Below are positions 18,095 through 27,058 of a stretch of DNA of 64,000 nt, in pieces (position 1 is the stretch's first letter; each line of letters opens with the position of its first letter). The notes below the pieces were generated by a model. The model ran no database searches and was not told the DNA's origin. It saw only the letters and a list, made by a program, of their open reading frames with translations. This DNA comes from Dyadobacter psychrotolerans (GTDB lineage Bacteria > Bacteroidota > Bacteroidia > Cytophagales > Spirosomataceae), in contig NZ_SMFL01000006.1 of the NCBI RefSeq assembly GCF_004349265.1, positions 124,001-188,000 on the forward strand, read 5' to 3'. The position numbers were made by a program, and so were the translations under genes.

Positions 18095-21000
18095 ATGAAA
18101 TATTTTTTATCGCTCTTCGTGTGTATAATCCTGAGTATTTTGTCTTTTGAGGCATCAGGTCAGATCAATATTACCTATCCCTCCTCACGTGCTATCTTTC
18201 AGCGGGACAAAAATAATTCAGCAAGGATATATGTGGCTGGTAGTTATTCAAAACCGGCTGACCGTATTGAAGCTAAATTAATTGCAATCAACGGAGGTGC
18301 CGACACGGACTGGGTTCCAATTCAATCTAATCCTCAGGGCGGCTTTTATTCCGGAAGTGTCGTTTCTTCGGGCGGATGGTATGAGTTAAGAGTCCGGGGA
18401 ATGCGAGGAGATCAGGAAACCGAATCCAGAACTATGTCTCCGGTCGGAATAGGAGAAGTATTTTTAATAGCAGGTCAATCCAACGCGCAGGGATTTCAGG
18501 ACTATCCAAATTTTAGTTATGGCGCACAAAGAGCCAATGACGACCGGGTTAATTGCATAGCCTATAGCAACAACCAGCGTTCCGATGTCTCTCTTCCCTA
18601 TCCGTCGTTCGCTCACCTTGAATCCAATTCTCAGATTTCTCCACGAGGTCAATCTGCATGGAGTTGGGGCAAACTCGGGGATATTCTGGCAGAACGTTTA
18701 AGGGTTCCCATTTTGTTTTATAATGTTGCCTGGGAGGGTACCTTAGTTCGCACCTGGCGTGAAAGTATTACTGGAACAGCATACTCCCCTTATATACCTG
18801 CAAGTTATGACCCTTCAGGAATGCCATATTCCAACCTAAGGTCGGTGATGCAAAATTACGTTCCCATTACAGGTATCAGAGGTGTATTGTGGCAACAAGG
18901 AGAGGCAGATAATCAGTTTGATACTAGGACAGAAGATTATGTTAAAGATCTCCGGGCAGTGATTGATGCGAGCAGGAACGAATCAGGAAAAGGTAGCTTG
19001 GCTTGGGTCATATCGATTACTTCTTATACCAACAGATATGGAACTGACAATAATGTAATCCAGGGACAAAAAAATATTATTAGCACAGCTAACAAAATAT
19101 TCCAGGGACCGAATACAGATCAAATTCAGATACCGCGAACAGATTTTGAAGGAGTTCACCTACATAACGAAGGTCTGACGTCGCTTGGAGAAGCCTGGAG
19201 CAATGCCTTGAATAACGATTTTTTTTCAAACTCTGATCCTTACCAGGCGGTGAGTCCTTTGGAAATCACAGCGAATTGTGCAGGAAATAATAGCATTAGT
19301 CTTTCAGTTAAAAGCGATGGATACTCCTCTATAAATTGGAATACCGGACAGAATACGCCAAACATACAAGTGGGGAATGGCACCTTTAGGGTAACAGCAC
19401 GCGATTCCCGTGGTAATATGATATATTCCCCGGAGATTAGTGTCAGCCAGTCAATATATCCTGCACAACCTACTATCTCTTTGCAAGGGAGTAACCCTGT
19501 GTGCCTGGGTAACACAGCCGTTTTAATCTCCAATACCGCAGAAAACGTAAGATGGAATACAGGTTCTACAAGTGACAGACTACCAGTAACAACAGGAGGT
19601 GAATATTTTGTAACTGCTAGAAATGTTTACGGCTGCGAAACTTCATCATCAAGAATTTCGGTCGCTGTTCTGAATTCTCCACTTCCCGAAAAACCCGCTA
19701 TTACTGCTTTGGGCGCTTTAACTTTTTGTGAAGGTGGCGAAGTAAGTCTTCAGTCAAATTCCAGGGTTAACAACAGATGGTCGAACGGTGCAAATACAGG
19801 TTCTATTTCGGTTAAATCTTCGGGAGAATACAGGGTACAGGCTCTGGATAATTTAGGCTGTTTTTCTCCTGAATCTGATCCGGTTACAGTTAAAGTAAAT
19901 CCGCTTCCTGCAAAACCCTCCATAGCACTCAGCGGATCTTCAACCTTTTGCGCAGGAGGAAATGTTACGCTTACATCCAGCTATGAGAGTGGTAACACAT
20001 GGAGTAATGCTGCGGTTAGTAAAACAATTTCTGTCAATGAATCGGGAAGCTTCTCCCTTAAACAGCGTGATTCCAATGGCTGCGAATCCACATCCGATGC
20101 GGTAAACATCAAAGTAAATCCGCTTCCGCCAACGCCAACTATTACAGCTTTAAGGCCTACTACTTTTTGTACAAGGGATTTTACAACTTTAAGAAGCAGT
20201 GATGCCGCTACTTATTTGTGGAGTAACGGCGCTAATAATAAAGAAATAAACATTTACGAATCAGGAAGTTATACAATATCTCAGATTGATGGGAACCGCT
20301 GTGTATCTCCGCCATCTGCTGCTGTTCTGGTTGTTGCCAATCCATTGCCCCCGACACCGGTCATCACAGCGGACGGCCCTACCGTTTTTTGTGCGGATCT
20401 AAGTGTTAATTTAACATCAACTACCGCAGCAGGTTTTTTATGGAGTAACGGTTCATCAAGTCAATCTATTAAGGTAAATATAGGCGCAACTTTTACCGTT
20501 CAGACCATTAATGAATTTAAATGTTACTCTGACAAAAGTAACCAGATCAGTACCCGGACACTGGCTTTGCCGCCTGCACCATCTGTTGCGGCACTGGGAG
20601 AAACAATATTTTGCGATGGAAACTTTGTTGCACTTAAAGCCTCAAACGGAAACAGTTTTGTCTGGAATACCGGAACTGAAAAAGATTCAATCCATGCCAC
20701 ACAATCCGGAGCTTATTCCGCAAGGGTAAAAGATACTCAAGGTTGTTTGTCTCCCAATTCACGTGAAATTCTTGTTGACGTAAAACCAACCCCAACGGCT
20801 CCTATAATAAAGCAAATAGGCGTTTTCACTTTGAAATCGGAAAATAACATCAACGATGGCGATCATGTGTGGAAACTCAATGCAACCATTCTTCCTGAAA
20901 AAAGTACGATTCTTAAAGCAATACAATCCGGGTCATACGTTGTAAATAATACAGTTGTCTATAGTCCGACACTTTCCTGTTTTTCTGATTTTTCTGCTCC

Positions 21001-21274
21001 GTTCAACTTCGTGGCTGATACACAAAACAACGGTTTGGTAGCCTATCCAAGTCCTGCAACAGATGGCAGGTTAAATATTGAAACAGTACAAAATATTAAT
21101 AATGCAACTGTACAGATTATAGACACCAGGGGTGTAATCCATAAAGTTTATAAGGTGGCTAAATTTGATAGCATACAATTTTTCAATATTTCTGACCTCT
21201 CCTCAGGTTCGTATATCATCCGAATCATTTCAGGATCACTCAATGCTTCTCAGAAAATCATCATTGTGAAGTAA
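18095..21274 (+). CDS. Large secreted SGNH/sialate-acetylesterase-like protein with Ig-like repeats and T9SS tail
   Basis: A 1059-residue exported protein. After the signal peptide (about 1-22) comes a beta domain and then an SGNH/SASA-type hydrolase domain (about 115-385). It carries the nucleophile motif GQSNAQG (S129), the block GVLWQQGEAD, and a C-terminal catalytic segment EGVHLHNEG in which E352 sits where the paralogue has Asp. It probably removes acetyl groups from sugars outside the cell. Six Cys-containing Ig-like repeats of about 74 residues follow (about 455-900), plus a degenerate one. The C-terminal 80 residues are a T9SS type A sorting domain (YPSPATDGRLNIE...SGSYIIRI). It is followed by a tandem paralogue. 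Confidence 0.85.
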   Translation: MKYFLSLFVCIILSILSFEASGQINITYPSSRAIFQRDKNNSARIYVAGSYSKPADRIEAKLIAINGGADTDWVPIQSNPQGGFYSGSVVSSGGWYELRVRGMRGDQETESRTMSPVGIGEVFLIAGQSNAQGFQDYPNFSYGAQRANDDRVNCIAYSNNQRSDVSLPYPSFAHLESNSQISPRGQSAWSWGKLGDILAERLRVPILFYNVAWEGTLVRTWRESITGTAYSPYIPASYDPSGMPYSNLRSVMQNYVPITGIRGVLWQQGEADNQFDTRTEDYVKDLRAVIDASRNESGKGSLAWVISITSYTNRYGTDNNVIQGQKNIISTANKIFQGPNTDQIQIPRTDFEGVHLHNEGLTSLGEAWSNALNNDFFSNSDPYQAVSPLEITANCAGNNSISLSVKSDGYSSINWNTGQNTPNIQVGNGTFRVTARDSRGNMIYSPEISVSQSIYPAQPTISLQGSNPVCLGNTAVLISNTAENVRWNTGSTSDRLPVTTGGEYFVTARNVYGCETSSSRISVAVLNSPLPEKPAITALGALTFCEGGEVSLQSNSRVNNRWSNGANTGSISVKSSGEYRVQALDNLGCFSPESDPVTVKVNPLPAKPSIALSGSSTFCAGGNVTLTSSYESGNTWSNAAVSKTISVNESGSFSLKQRDSNGCESTSDAVNIKVNPLPPTPTITALRPTTFCTRDFTTLRSSDAATYLWSNGANNKEINIYESGSYTISQIDGNRCVSPPSAAVLVVANPLPPTPVITADGPTVFCADLSVNLTSTTAAGFLWSNGSSSQSIKVNIGATFTVQTINEFKCYSDKSNQISTRTLALPPAPSVAALGETIFCDGNFVALKASNGNSFVWNTGTEKDSIHATQSGAYSARVKDTQGCLSPNSREILVDVKPTPTAPIIKQIGVFTLKSENNINDGDHVWKLNATILPEKSTILKAIQSGSYVVNNTVVYSPTLSCFSDFSAPFNFVADTQNNGLVAYPSPATDGRLNIETVQNINNATVQIIDTRGVIHKVYKVAKFDSIQFFNISDLSSGSYIIRIISGSLNASQKIIIVK
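19458..20805 (+). repeat. Six tandem Ig-like coding repeats (about 222 bp each)
   Basis: The protein segment has six consecutive units of about 74 residues. Each starts with P-x-P-x-I and F/V-C, has W-x-N/T-G in the middle, S/G-x-Y/F before the end, and a second Cys (GC-x2-S). Units are joined by VNPLP-type linkers. The DNA copies are diverged, so the expansion is not recent, but unit number differs sharply from the paralogue, which keeps one good copy. Confidence 0.75.
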
Positions 21275-21446
21275 TAAAGGCACTGCAAGGGTTAATAAAT
21301 CAAAAAAACGGAATAGTTATATTATAGCCGAAATAATTCTTTTAAATTTGTCGTTGATTATCATAATGTAAGAGGTTCTATGATAACGTTTATTCATCAA
21401 TTTATTCTTTCTGATATGAGAGACTTTACCTGTACTAAAAAACCAA

Positions 21447-23579
21447 ATGCGTAATAACTCAATTTTCAGGGTAATGGTAAAAACTATACTGTTGCTTTGC
21501 TCACTTCCGGCAGCAGTATTTTCACAACAAACCAATACGATTACGATTACGTCACCTGTACTTAATGCTGTTTACCAGAGGGATGTGAAAGGAGAGCGCG
21601 AAATAACCGTTGCGGGCTCCTTTACTGTCCCAATGGATAAAATTGAAGTACGTGCGGTTGCTGTGGTTTTAGGCCAAGGCATTGATACGCCATGGAAAGA
21701 TTTACAGATTGCACCCAAGGGAGGTGTTTTTGAAGGGAAAATTTCAATCTATGCCGGCTGGTATTCCATTGAACTTCGCGGTACACAAGCTGGCCAGGTA
21801 GTAGGAAGAGCGGTACTCCAAAGGTTAGGTGTTGGTGAAGTGTTTATTATTTCAGGCCAGTCGAACGCTCAGGGCTTAAAAGCTTATCCCGGTCCATCCG
21901 CTGTGGATGAGAGGGTACAATACATTTCCAATTATAACAACGATTCCAAGGATGAGCTGACCGACCCTCCCCGTGCTGTATTTTCTAAAATAACCGCAGA
22001 CATCGGTTTTATGGCACCAAGAGGACAATCTGCATGGTGCTGGGGTATTTTAGGTGATCTTTTGGTTGCAAGACTTAACATGCCTGTCTTATTTATAAAC
22101 ACTGCCTGGGAAGGTTCTGCGGTTGAGAACTGGGTACAAAGTTCAAATGGAATTTTAACCCAAAGCAAGTATGGAGCATGGTATCCACCACAAATGCCTT
22201 ATGCCAATTTACGAATAGCCGCAAGAAACTATGCAGCGCAATATGGAGCAAGAGCCATCCTATGGATGCAGGGTGAAACAGACGGTCTTTTCTCTACCCC
22301 TGCCAGTAGTTATCGGAATAATCTTCAGTTTTTGATGAATAAGCTGGAAGCGGACGCAGGCAGAAAATTCACCTGGGTAATTGCCAGGACTTCCAGAACT
22401 TCTCCATCCAATACCAATGTGTCCAGTGTATTTCCTGAAATAATTGCTGCTCAAAACGCAGTATTGGACGCACAGTTTAATCCGACTTATCCTGGCCCGG
22501 AAACTGATGCTCTTGTACCCAATCGTCCTGACGGAACGCACTTTATTGGTGCCGCAGCACTAACAATACTGGCCAATGCGTGGAATCAGAGTTTAGATGC
22601 ACGCTTCTTCTCAACCGTTACACCTCATGCACCGGCTCCGCTTCCGGCAGTTTCCGCAAGCTGTGTTGCAGAAAACAATGCTGTAACGATTACGCTTCCG
22701 ACCGGTTACGCTTCTTACAAATGGACGACCGGAGAAACGACCAATTCTATCAGAGTTACTAATGCGGGAAGCTACAGTGCCACCGTAAAAGATGCGGCAG
22801 GAAATTCAATTCTTAGCCCAATTGTAATTCTTGAAAAGAATGCAGTCCCAGCGCAGCCAACAATTGTGCAGCAAGGCCAGCAGCAGGCATGCGCTGATTC
22901 TTCATTTACATTTTCTGTTGCCAGCGGGAATGATACTTATTCCTGGTCAAAAGTCGGAACAACAGCTGTTTTGGGAACCGGAACGTCTATTAAAATTGCG
23001 GAAACAGGAAATTACCAGGTGAGAGGACAAAACATATATGGCTGTATCTCTACCAATTCTGCGGCTTCTTCTCTAATTATCCGCCCAAAAATAACTAAAC
23101 CTGTTATTGAATCGGCTGGTCCATTTAGTGTAACGGCAAGCATAGCTGAAACCGGACTGAATGAACAATACCTATGGCGTCGTCCGGGTACTGAATCCGA
23201 TACGCTTGCTAAAATTATCAAGATTCTTAAAACAGGCACTTATTCCACCAAGGCAAGAGTAGTGTTTACCTTAGGATCTAATTCTTTGATTTGCTATTCT
23301 GACACAGCGTCACGCCAGTTTGAAACAAATGTGTCAAACGAAGTTGTTATTTACCCAAATCCAAGCCAGGGAGCCTATATTTATATAGAATCCCGTGATA
23401 ACATCAATGATGCTATTGTTACTATGTATGATACTTTCGGAAGGGTGATTAAAATGACGCCTCCAAGGTATTTGGATAGCCGGCTGGAAATAGATGTAAG
23501 CCTTTTGCCAAGTGGAAAGTACATCATGAGAGTCACCGGCAGGGACACCAGCCTCACAAAGCAAATTATAATACGATAA
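21447..23579 (+). CDS. Secreted SGNH/sialate-acetylesterase-like protein with T9SS tail (paralogue)
   Basis: This 710-residue exported protein is a paralogue of its upstream neighbour. It has a signal peptide (about 1-26), the same N-terminal beta domain (VYQRDVKGEREITVAGSF), and the hydrolase domain with GQSNAQG (S139), AILWMQGETDG and a canonical DxxH (D362, H365 in RPDGTHF). One clear Ig-like repeat and one degenerate repeat follow, then a T9SS type A domain starting VVIYPNPSQG and closing LPSGKYIMRV...KQIIIR. The intact catalytic Asp suggests this is the active esterase. A 172-base gap separates the pair, so cotranscription is uncertain; a strong terminator closes this gene. Confidence 0.87.
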   Translation: MRNNSIFRVMVKTILLLCSLPAAVFSQQTNTITITSPVLNAVYQRDVKGEREITVAGSFTVPMDKIEVRAVAVVLGQGIDTPWKDLQIAPKGGVFEGKISIYAGWYSIELRGTQAGQVVGRAVLQRLGVGEVFIISGQSNAQGLKAYPGPSAVDERVQYISNYNNDSKDELTDPPRAVFSKITADIGFMAPRGQSAWCWGILGDLLVARLNMPVLFINTAWEGSAVENWVQSSNGILTQSKYGAWYPPQMPYANLRIAARNYAAQYGARAILWMQGETDGLFSTPASSYRNNLQFLMNKLEADAGRKFTWVIARTSRTSPSNTNVSSVFPEIIAAQNAVLDAQFNPTYPGPETDALVPNRPDGTHFIGAAALTILANAWNQSLDARFFSTVTPHAPAPLPAVSASCVAENNAVTITLPTGYASYKWTTGETTNSIRVTNAGSYSATVKDAAGNSILSPIVILEKNAVPAQPTIVQQGQQQACADSSFTFSVASGNDTYSWSKVGTTAVLGTGTSIKIAETGNYQVRGQNIYGCISTNSAASSLIIRPKITKPVIESAGPFSVTASIAETGLNEQYLWRRPGTESDTLAKIIKILKTGTYSTKARVVFTLGSNSLICYSDTASRQFETNVSNEVVIYPNPSQGAYIYIESRDNINDAIVTMYDTFGRVIKMTPPRYLDSRLEIDVSLLPSGKYIMRVTGRDTSLTKQIIIR

Positions 23580-23601
23580 TATTTTTTCTTTAATTATTTA
23601 T

Positions 23602-23631
23602 AAATAAGCCCCGGGAGATCGGGGCTTATTT
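23602..23631 (+). terminator. Intrinsic terminator after the esterase pair
   Basis: A perfect 12-bp stem (AAATAAGCCCCG at 23602-23613 with 23620-23631) and a 6-base loop, 22 bases past the stop. It isolates the nuo operon from upstream transcription. Confidence 0.9.
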
Positions 23632-23668
23632 AGTATGATACTAATTAGATAAAAGAAAAAGTAAAGAA

Positions 23669-23700
23669 TTTGATTGATAAATTTGCAAAGGCTAATTTTG
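23669..23700 (+). promoter_or_regulatory. Promoter of the nuo operon
   Basis: TTTG at 23669-23672 is followed after exactly 20 bases by TAATTTTG at 23693-23700. This fits the Bacteroidota primary sigma consensus (TTTG at -33, TAnnTTTG at -7). A transcript would start near 23706, leaving a 5' leader of about 45 bases before nuoA. A second TAAATTTG at 23678-23685 has no matching -33 element. Confidence 0.65.
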
Positions 23701-23750
23701 ACTGGTATAGGAAGAGTTACTACAGATTGTATTTGAAATAAAACTATTCA

Positions 23751-24125
23751 ATGAAAAATTCATATCTCCCTTCGGATTATCTTCCCATCCTGGTTCAGTT
23801 TATTCTTGCTGCAGGATTTATAGGCGGAACGATGATCGTAACGCACCTAATCGGGCCAAGCCGTAAAAGCAAACTGAAAGACGATCCGTTTGAATGCGGT
23901 ATCGAATCGGTCGGTGATGCGAGAACTCCTATTTCGGTAAAATACTTTTTGGTAGCGATTCTCTTTGTACTTTTTGATGTTGAGGTTATATTTATGTACC
24001 CCTGGGCTGTAAATTTCAAAGAACTTGGAATGTTTGGGTTCGTAGAAATGTTGTTGTTTATGGCACTGCTTCTTTCGGGATTTTACTACATCATCCGCAA
24101 AGGAGTATTGAACTGGGAAGAATAA
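23751..24125 (+). CDS. nuoA: NADH-quinone oxidoreductase subunit A
   Basis: This small membrane subunit of complex I helps form the quinone-access region. The 124-residue protein has three membrane helices (about 10-32, 66-88, 96-116) and the diagnostic loop KLKDDPFECGIES between helix 1 and helix 2, whose Cys lines the quinone channel entrance. Length and motif match the NuoA family well. It opens the nuo operon behind a consensus promoter, with nuoB starting 27 bases after its stop. The highly conserved FDVEVIFMYPWAV motif lies in helix 2. Confidence 0.95.
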   Translation: MKNSYLPSDYLPILVQFILAAGFIGGTMIVTHLIGPSRKSKLKDDPFECGIESVGDARTPISVKYFLVAILFVLFDVEVIFMYPWAVNFKELGMFGFVEMLLFMALLLSGFYYIIRKGVLNWEE

Positions 24126-24152
24126 ACTTCAAACATTCTAATTCTGAAAATC

Positions 24153-24695
24153 ATGAAAGAAGTAACAATAGCGGAAGCTCCGCAAGGACATAGTGGATCA
24201 GGTTTTTTTGCTACCTCATTTGATGAAGCAATCGGTTTGGCGAGAAGTTACTCTCTTTGGCCTCTTCCGTTTGCAACTTCATGCTGCGGTATCGAATTCA
24301 TGGCAACAATGGGCGCTCATTACGACATTTCCCGTTTTGGATCCGAAAGGCCTAGTTTTTCTCCTCGGCAGGCAGATTTACTGATGGTGATGGGGACAAT
24401 TGCAAAAAAAATGGCTCCGGTTGTTAAACAGGTGTACCTGCAAATGGCAGAACCCCGCTGGGTATTGGCAGTTGGGGCATGTGCTTCAAGTGGCGGGATT
24501 TTTGACACTTACAGCGTACTTCAGGGAATAGACCGTATTATTCCGGTCGACTGTTACGTTCCAGGTTGCCCTCCGCGTCCGGAGCAAATTATTGACGGAC
24601 TGATGCACATTCAGTATCTGGCCCAGAACGAAAAATTACGCAGAAGAAATACAGATGAATATCAGCATTTGCTGGCATCCTACAATATTCAATAA
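24153..24695 (+). CDS. nuoB: NADH-quinone oxidoreductase subunit B
   Basis: The peripheral-arm subunit that holds the terminal iron-sulfur cluster N2, which passes electrons to quinone. The 180-residue protein shows all ligand segments: the adjacent cysteines in SCCGIEF, VGACASSGG and VPGCPPRPEQ. Length is typical. The N-terminal 40 residues are variable and could include an amphipathic helix. It overlaps nothing; nuoC begins 9 bases after its stop, as expected for a tightly coupled operon. Confidence 0.96.
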   Translation: MKEVTIAEAPQGHSGSGFFATSFDEAIGLARSYSLWPLPFATSCCGIEFMATMGAHYDISRFGSERPSFSPRQADLLMVMGTIAKKMAPVVKQVYLQMAEPRWVLAVGACASSGGIFDTYSVLQGIDRIIPVDCYVPGCPPRPEQIIDGLMHIQYLAQNEKLRRRNTDEYQHLLASYNIQ

Positions 24696-24704
24696 ATTAC
24701 CTTT

Positions 24705-25205
24705 ATGCTAAGTAACCAGGAGGTAGCAGAAGAGCTTTTGGGGAAATTTGGTGATCAGGTGTATGACTTTGATGAGCCATACGGATTGCTGACGCTTTCC
24801 ACAACACGTGAAGACATTATTCCGGTTTTGGAATTTCTAAAAGATCATAAAGTATTTCAGATAAACTTTCTCACTGATCTGACGGGAATACACTATCCCG
24901 ACAGTCCGGGAAAAGAGTTTATGGTCGTGTACCACGCACATAGTTTTATTCATAATTTCCGTATCCGGATCAAGGTTTCTATTGCTGAGGCTGATATCCA
25001 CATTCCCACAGCAACCGGGCTGTATGCCTGTGCCAACTGGATGGAGCGTGAGACTTTCGATTTCTTTGGGATTTTGTTTGATGGTCATCCAAACCTGATC
25101 CGAATTCTTAATATCGAGGAAATGGATTATTTTCCAATGAGAAGAGAATATCCGCTGGAAGATGCAACACGTGAGGATAAAATTGATGCACTTTTTGGTC
25201 GATAA
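24705..25205 (+). CDS. nuoC: NADH-quinone oxidoreductase subunit C
   Basis: This is the 30-kDa-type subunit of the complex I peripheral arm, which supports the NuoB-NuoD quinone site. The 166-residue protein is a separate polypeptide, not the NuoCD fusion of enterobacteria. The family signature is visible as the segment ERETFDFFGILFDGHPNLIR followed by PMRREYPLED close to the C-terminus. It is cytoplasmic with no membrane segment. It is cotranscribed with nuoB and nuoD; nuoD begins 23 bases later. Confidence 0.95.
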   Translation: MLSNQEVAEELLGKFGDQVYDFDEPYGLLTLSTTREDIIPVLEFLKDHKVFQINFLTDLTGIHYPDSPGKEFMVVYHAHSFIHNFRIRIKVSIAEADIHIPTATGLYACANWMERETFDFFGILFDGHPNLIRILNIEEMDYFPMRREYPLEDATREDKIDALFGR

Positions 25206-25228
25206 CCCTTTACTGAACAAAGTAAAAC

Positions 25229-26455
25229 ATGGCAGATATCGAATTATTACCACATAATGTTCCTTCTCAATCGGAGCTTCCTGAGCTGGTTGAAGAATTA
25301 ACAACCCTTAACCTAGGTCCTACCCACCCTGCAACTCATGGTATTTTTCAGAACATCCTTAAAATGGACGGTGAGAAAATCATTTCAGGAGAGCAGACTA
25401 TTGGATATATTCACCGTGCTTTTGAAAAAATTGCTGAAAGAAGGCCGTTTTATCAGATTACCACGCTGACCGACCGTATGAATTACTGTTCATCACCGAT
25501 AAATAACTTCGGATGGCACATGACGGTTGAGAAATTATTGCAGATTGAAGTTCCAAAACGTGCCCAGTATATCCGGGTTATTATGATGGAACTTGCGCGT
25601 ATTTCTGATCACCTGATTTGTAACAGTATTTTAGGTGTAGATACCGGCGCATTCTCAGGGTTTCTTTACGTAATGCAAAAACGTGAGGATATTTATGAAA
25701 TTTACGAAGAAGTTTGCGGAGCACGTTTAACAACAAATATGGGACGTATTGGCGGTATGGAACGGGATCTTTCCAGCACCGCAATTCGTAAAATACGCGA
25801 TTTTATTAAAACCTTCCCGCCTGTTCTTCAGGAGTTTGAGAAGCTTATGAGCCGCAACAGGATATTCATGGATCGTACCATTAATGTTGGTCCGATATCT
25901 CTGGAACGAGCTTTATCTTATGGTTTTACTGGCCCTAATTTAAGAGCAGCAGGACTTGATTATGACGTCCGGGTTATGAATCCTTATTCTTCTTACGAGG
26001 ATTTTGATTTCAGTATCCCGGTAGGACAGAGCGGAGATACCTTCGACAGATATAATGTTCGTATCGAAGAGATGTGGCAAAGTCTTAAAATTGTAGAACA
26101 AGCCCTTAACAATCTTCCCGAAGGCCCATATTATGCAGATGCTCCTGAATATTATTTACCTCCCAAAAAAGAGGTTTACAATAACATGGAAGCACTTATT
26201 TACCATTTCAAAATTGTGATGGGTGAAATAGATGCTCCGCAGGGGGAAGTTTACCATGCTGTTGAAGGCGGAAACGGAGAACTAGGTTTTTACCTTATCA
26301 GTGATGGCGGACGGGCACCTTATCGTTTACATTTCCGCAGACCGAGCTTTATTTATTACCAGGCTTTTCCTGAAATGTGTAAAGGCAGTACCCTTTCCGA
26401 TGCAATTCTTACAATGAGTAGCCTCAACGTAATTGCTGGTGAACTGGATGCTTAA
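25229..26455 (+). CDS. nuoD: NADH-quinone oxidoreductase subunit D
   Basis: The 49-kDa-type subunit, which with NuoB builds the quinone-reduction site. It is related to the large subunit of NiFe hydrogenases but lacks the metal ligands. The 408-residue protein has the expected LGPTHPATHGI near residue 31, GYIHRAFEKIAE, and the C-terminal DGGRAPYRLHFRRPSF. The His of GPTHPATHG is the residue facing quinone in this family. A 76-base gap to nuoE is the widest in the operon but contains no visible terminator or promoter. Confidence 0.96.
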   Translation: MADIELLPHNVPSQSELPELVEELTTLNLGPTHPATHGIFQNILKMDGEKIISGEQTIGYIHRAFEKIAERRPFYQITTLTDRMNYCSSPINNFGWHMTVEKLLQIEVPKRAQYIRVIMMELARISDHLICNSILGVDTGAFSGFLYVMQKREDIYEIYEEVCGARLTTNMGRIGGMERDLSSTAIRKIRDFIKTFPPVLQEFEKLMSRNRIFMDRTINVGPISLERALSYGFTGPNLRAAGLDYDVRVMNPYSSYEDFDFSIPVGQSGDTFDRYNVRIEEMWQSLKIVEQALNNLPEGPYYADAPEYYLPPKKEVYNNMEALIYHFKIVMGEIDAPQGEVYHAVEGGNGELGFYLISDGGRAPYRLHFRRPSFIYYQAFPEMCKGSTLSDAILTMSSLNVIAGELDA

Positions 26456-26531
26456 TTTTTTAATAGTGAATGAAAATATTAATCGGTTCTGTTATTACCG
26501 GTTTTGAACTTCATAAGATCATATAAGAAAA

Positions 26532-27029
26532 ATGACTGAAACATCTAATACTGTTGCGTTTACTCCGGAACGACTGGCGCAAGTAAAAGAGATTATAGAG
26601 CGCTACCCTGCCGGAAAACAAAAATCTGCATTGCTGCCTGTGCTGCATGTTGCTCAGGAACAATGGGGTTGGGTTAGCAGCGAAGTAATGGACTATGTTG
26701 CCGGCCTGCTGGATATTCTTCCGGTAGAGGTCTACGAGGTTGCAACATTTTACACCATGTTTCATTTAGATCCGGTAGGAAAACATGTGATTGAATACTG
26801 CAGAACCGGTCCATGCTGCCTGATGGGGGGCGAAGATGTGTATGGGCACCTGAAACAAAAACTTGGTATTGAAGCAGGCCAGACTACAACAGACGGAAAT
26901 TTCACATTGAAGGAAGTAGAATGTCTCGCAGCTTGCGGATGGGGTCCGGTGTTTCAGATACGCGAGAAATATTATATGAATCTCACCAACGAAAAGGTGG
27001 ATGAAATTATAGAAGAGTTAAGTAAATAA
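26532..27029 (+). CDS. nuoE: NADH-quinone oxidoreductase subunit E
   Basis: The 24-kDa-type thioredoxin-fold subunit of the NADH-oxidising module, which carries [2Fe-2S] cluster N1a. The 165-residue protein has all four ligand cysteines: CRTGPCC near residue 92 and ECLAACGWGP near 133. The N-terminal helical bundle (RYPAGKQKSALLPVLHVAQE) is normal. With nuoF and nuoG it shows that the full NADH-dehydrogenase module is encoded here, unlike genomes whose complex I takes electrons from ferredoxin. Confidence 0.95.
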   Translation: MTETSNTVAFTPERLAQVKEIIERYPAGKQKSALLPVLHVAQEQWGWVSSEVMDYVAGLLDILPVEVYEVATFYTMFHLDPVGKHVIEYCRTGPCCLMGGEDVYGHLKQKLGIEAGQTTTDGNFTLKEVECLAACGWGPVFQIREKYYMNLTNEKVDEIIEELSK

Positions 27030-27058
27030 GCTTTTCATAGGCTGAAATTGATCCTGAA

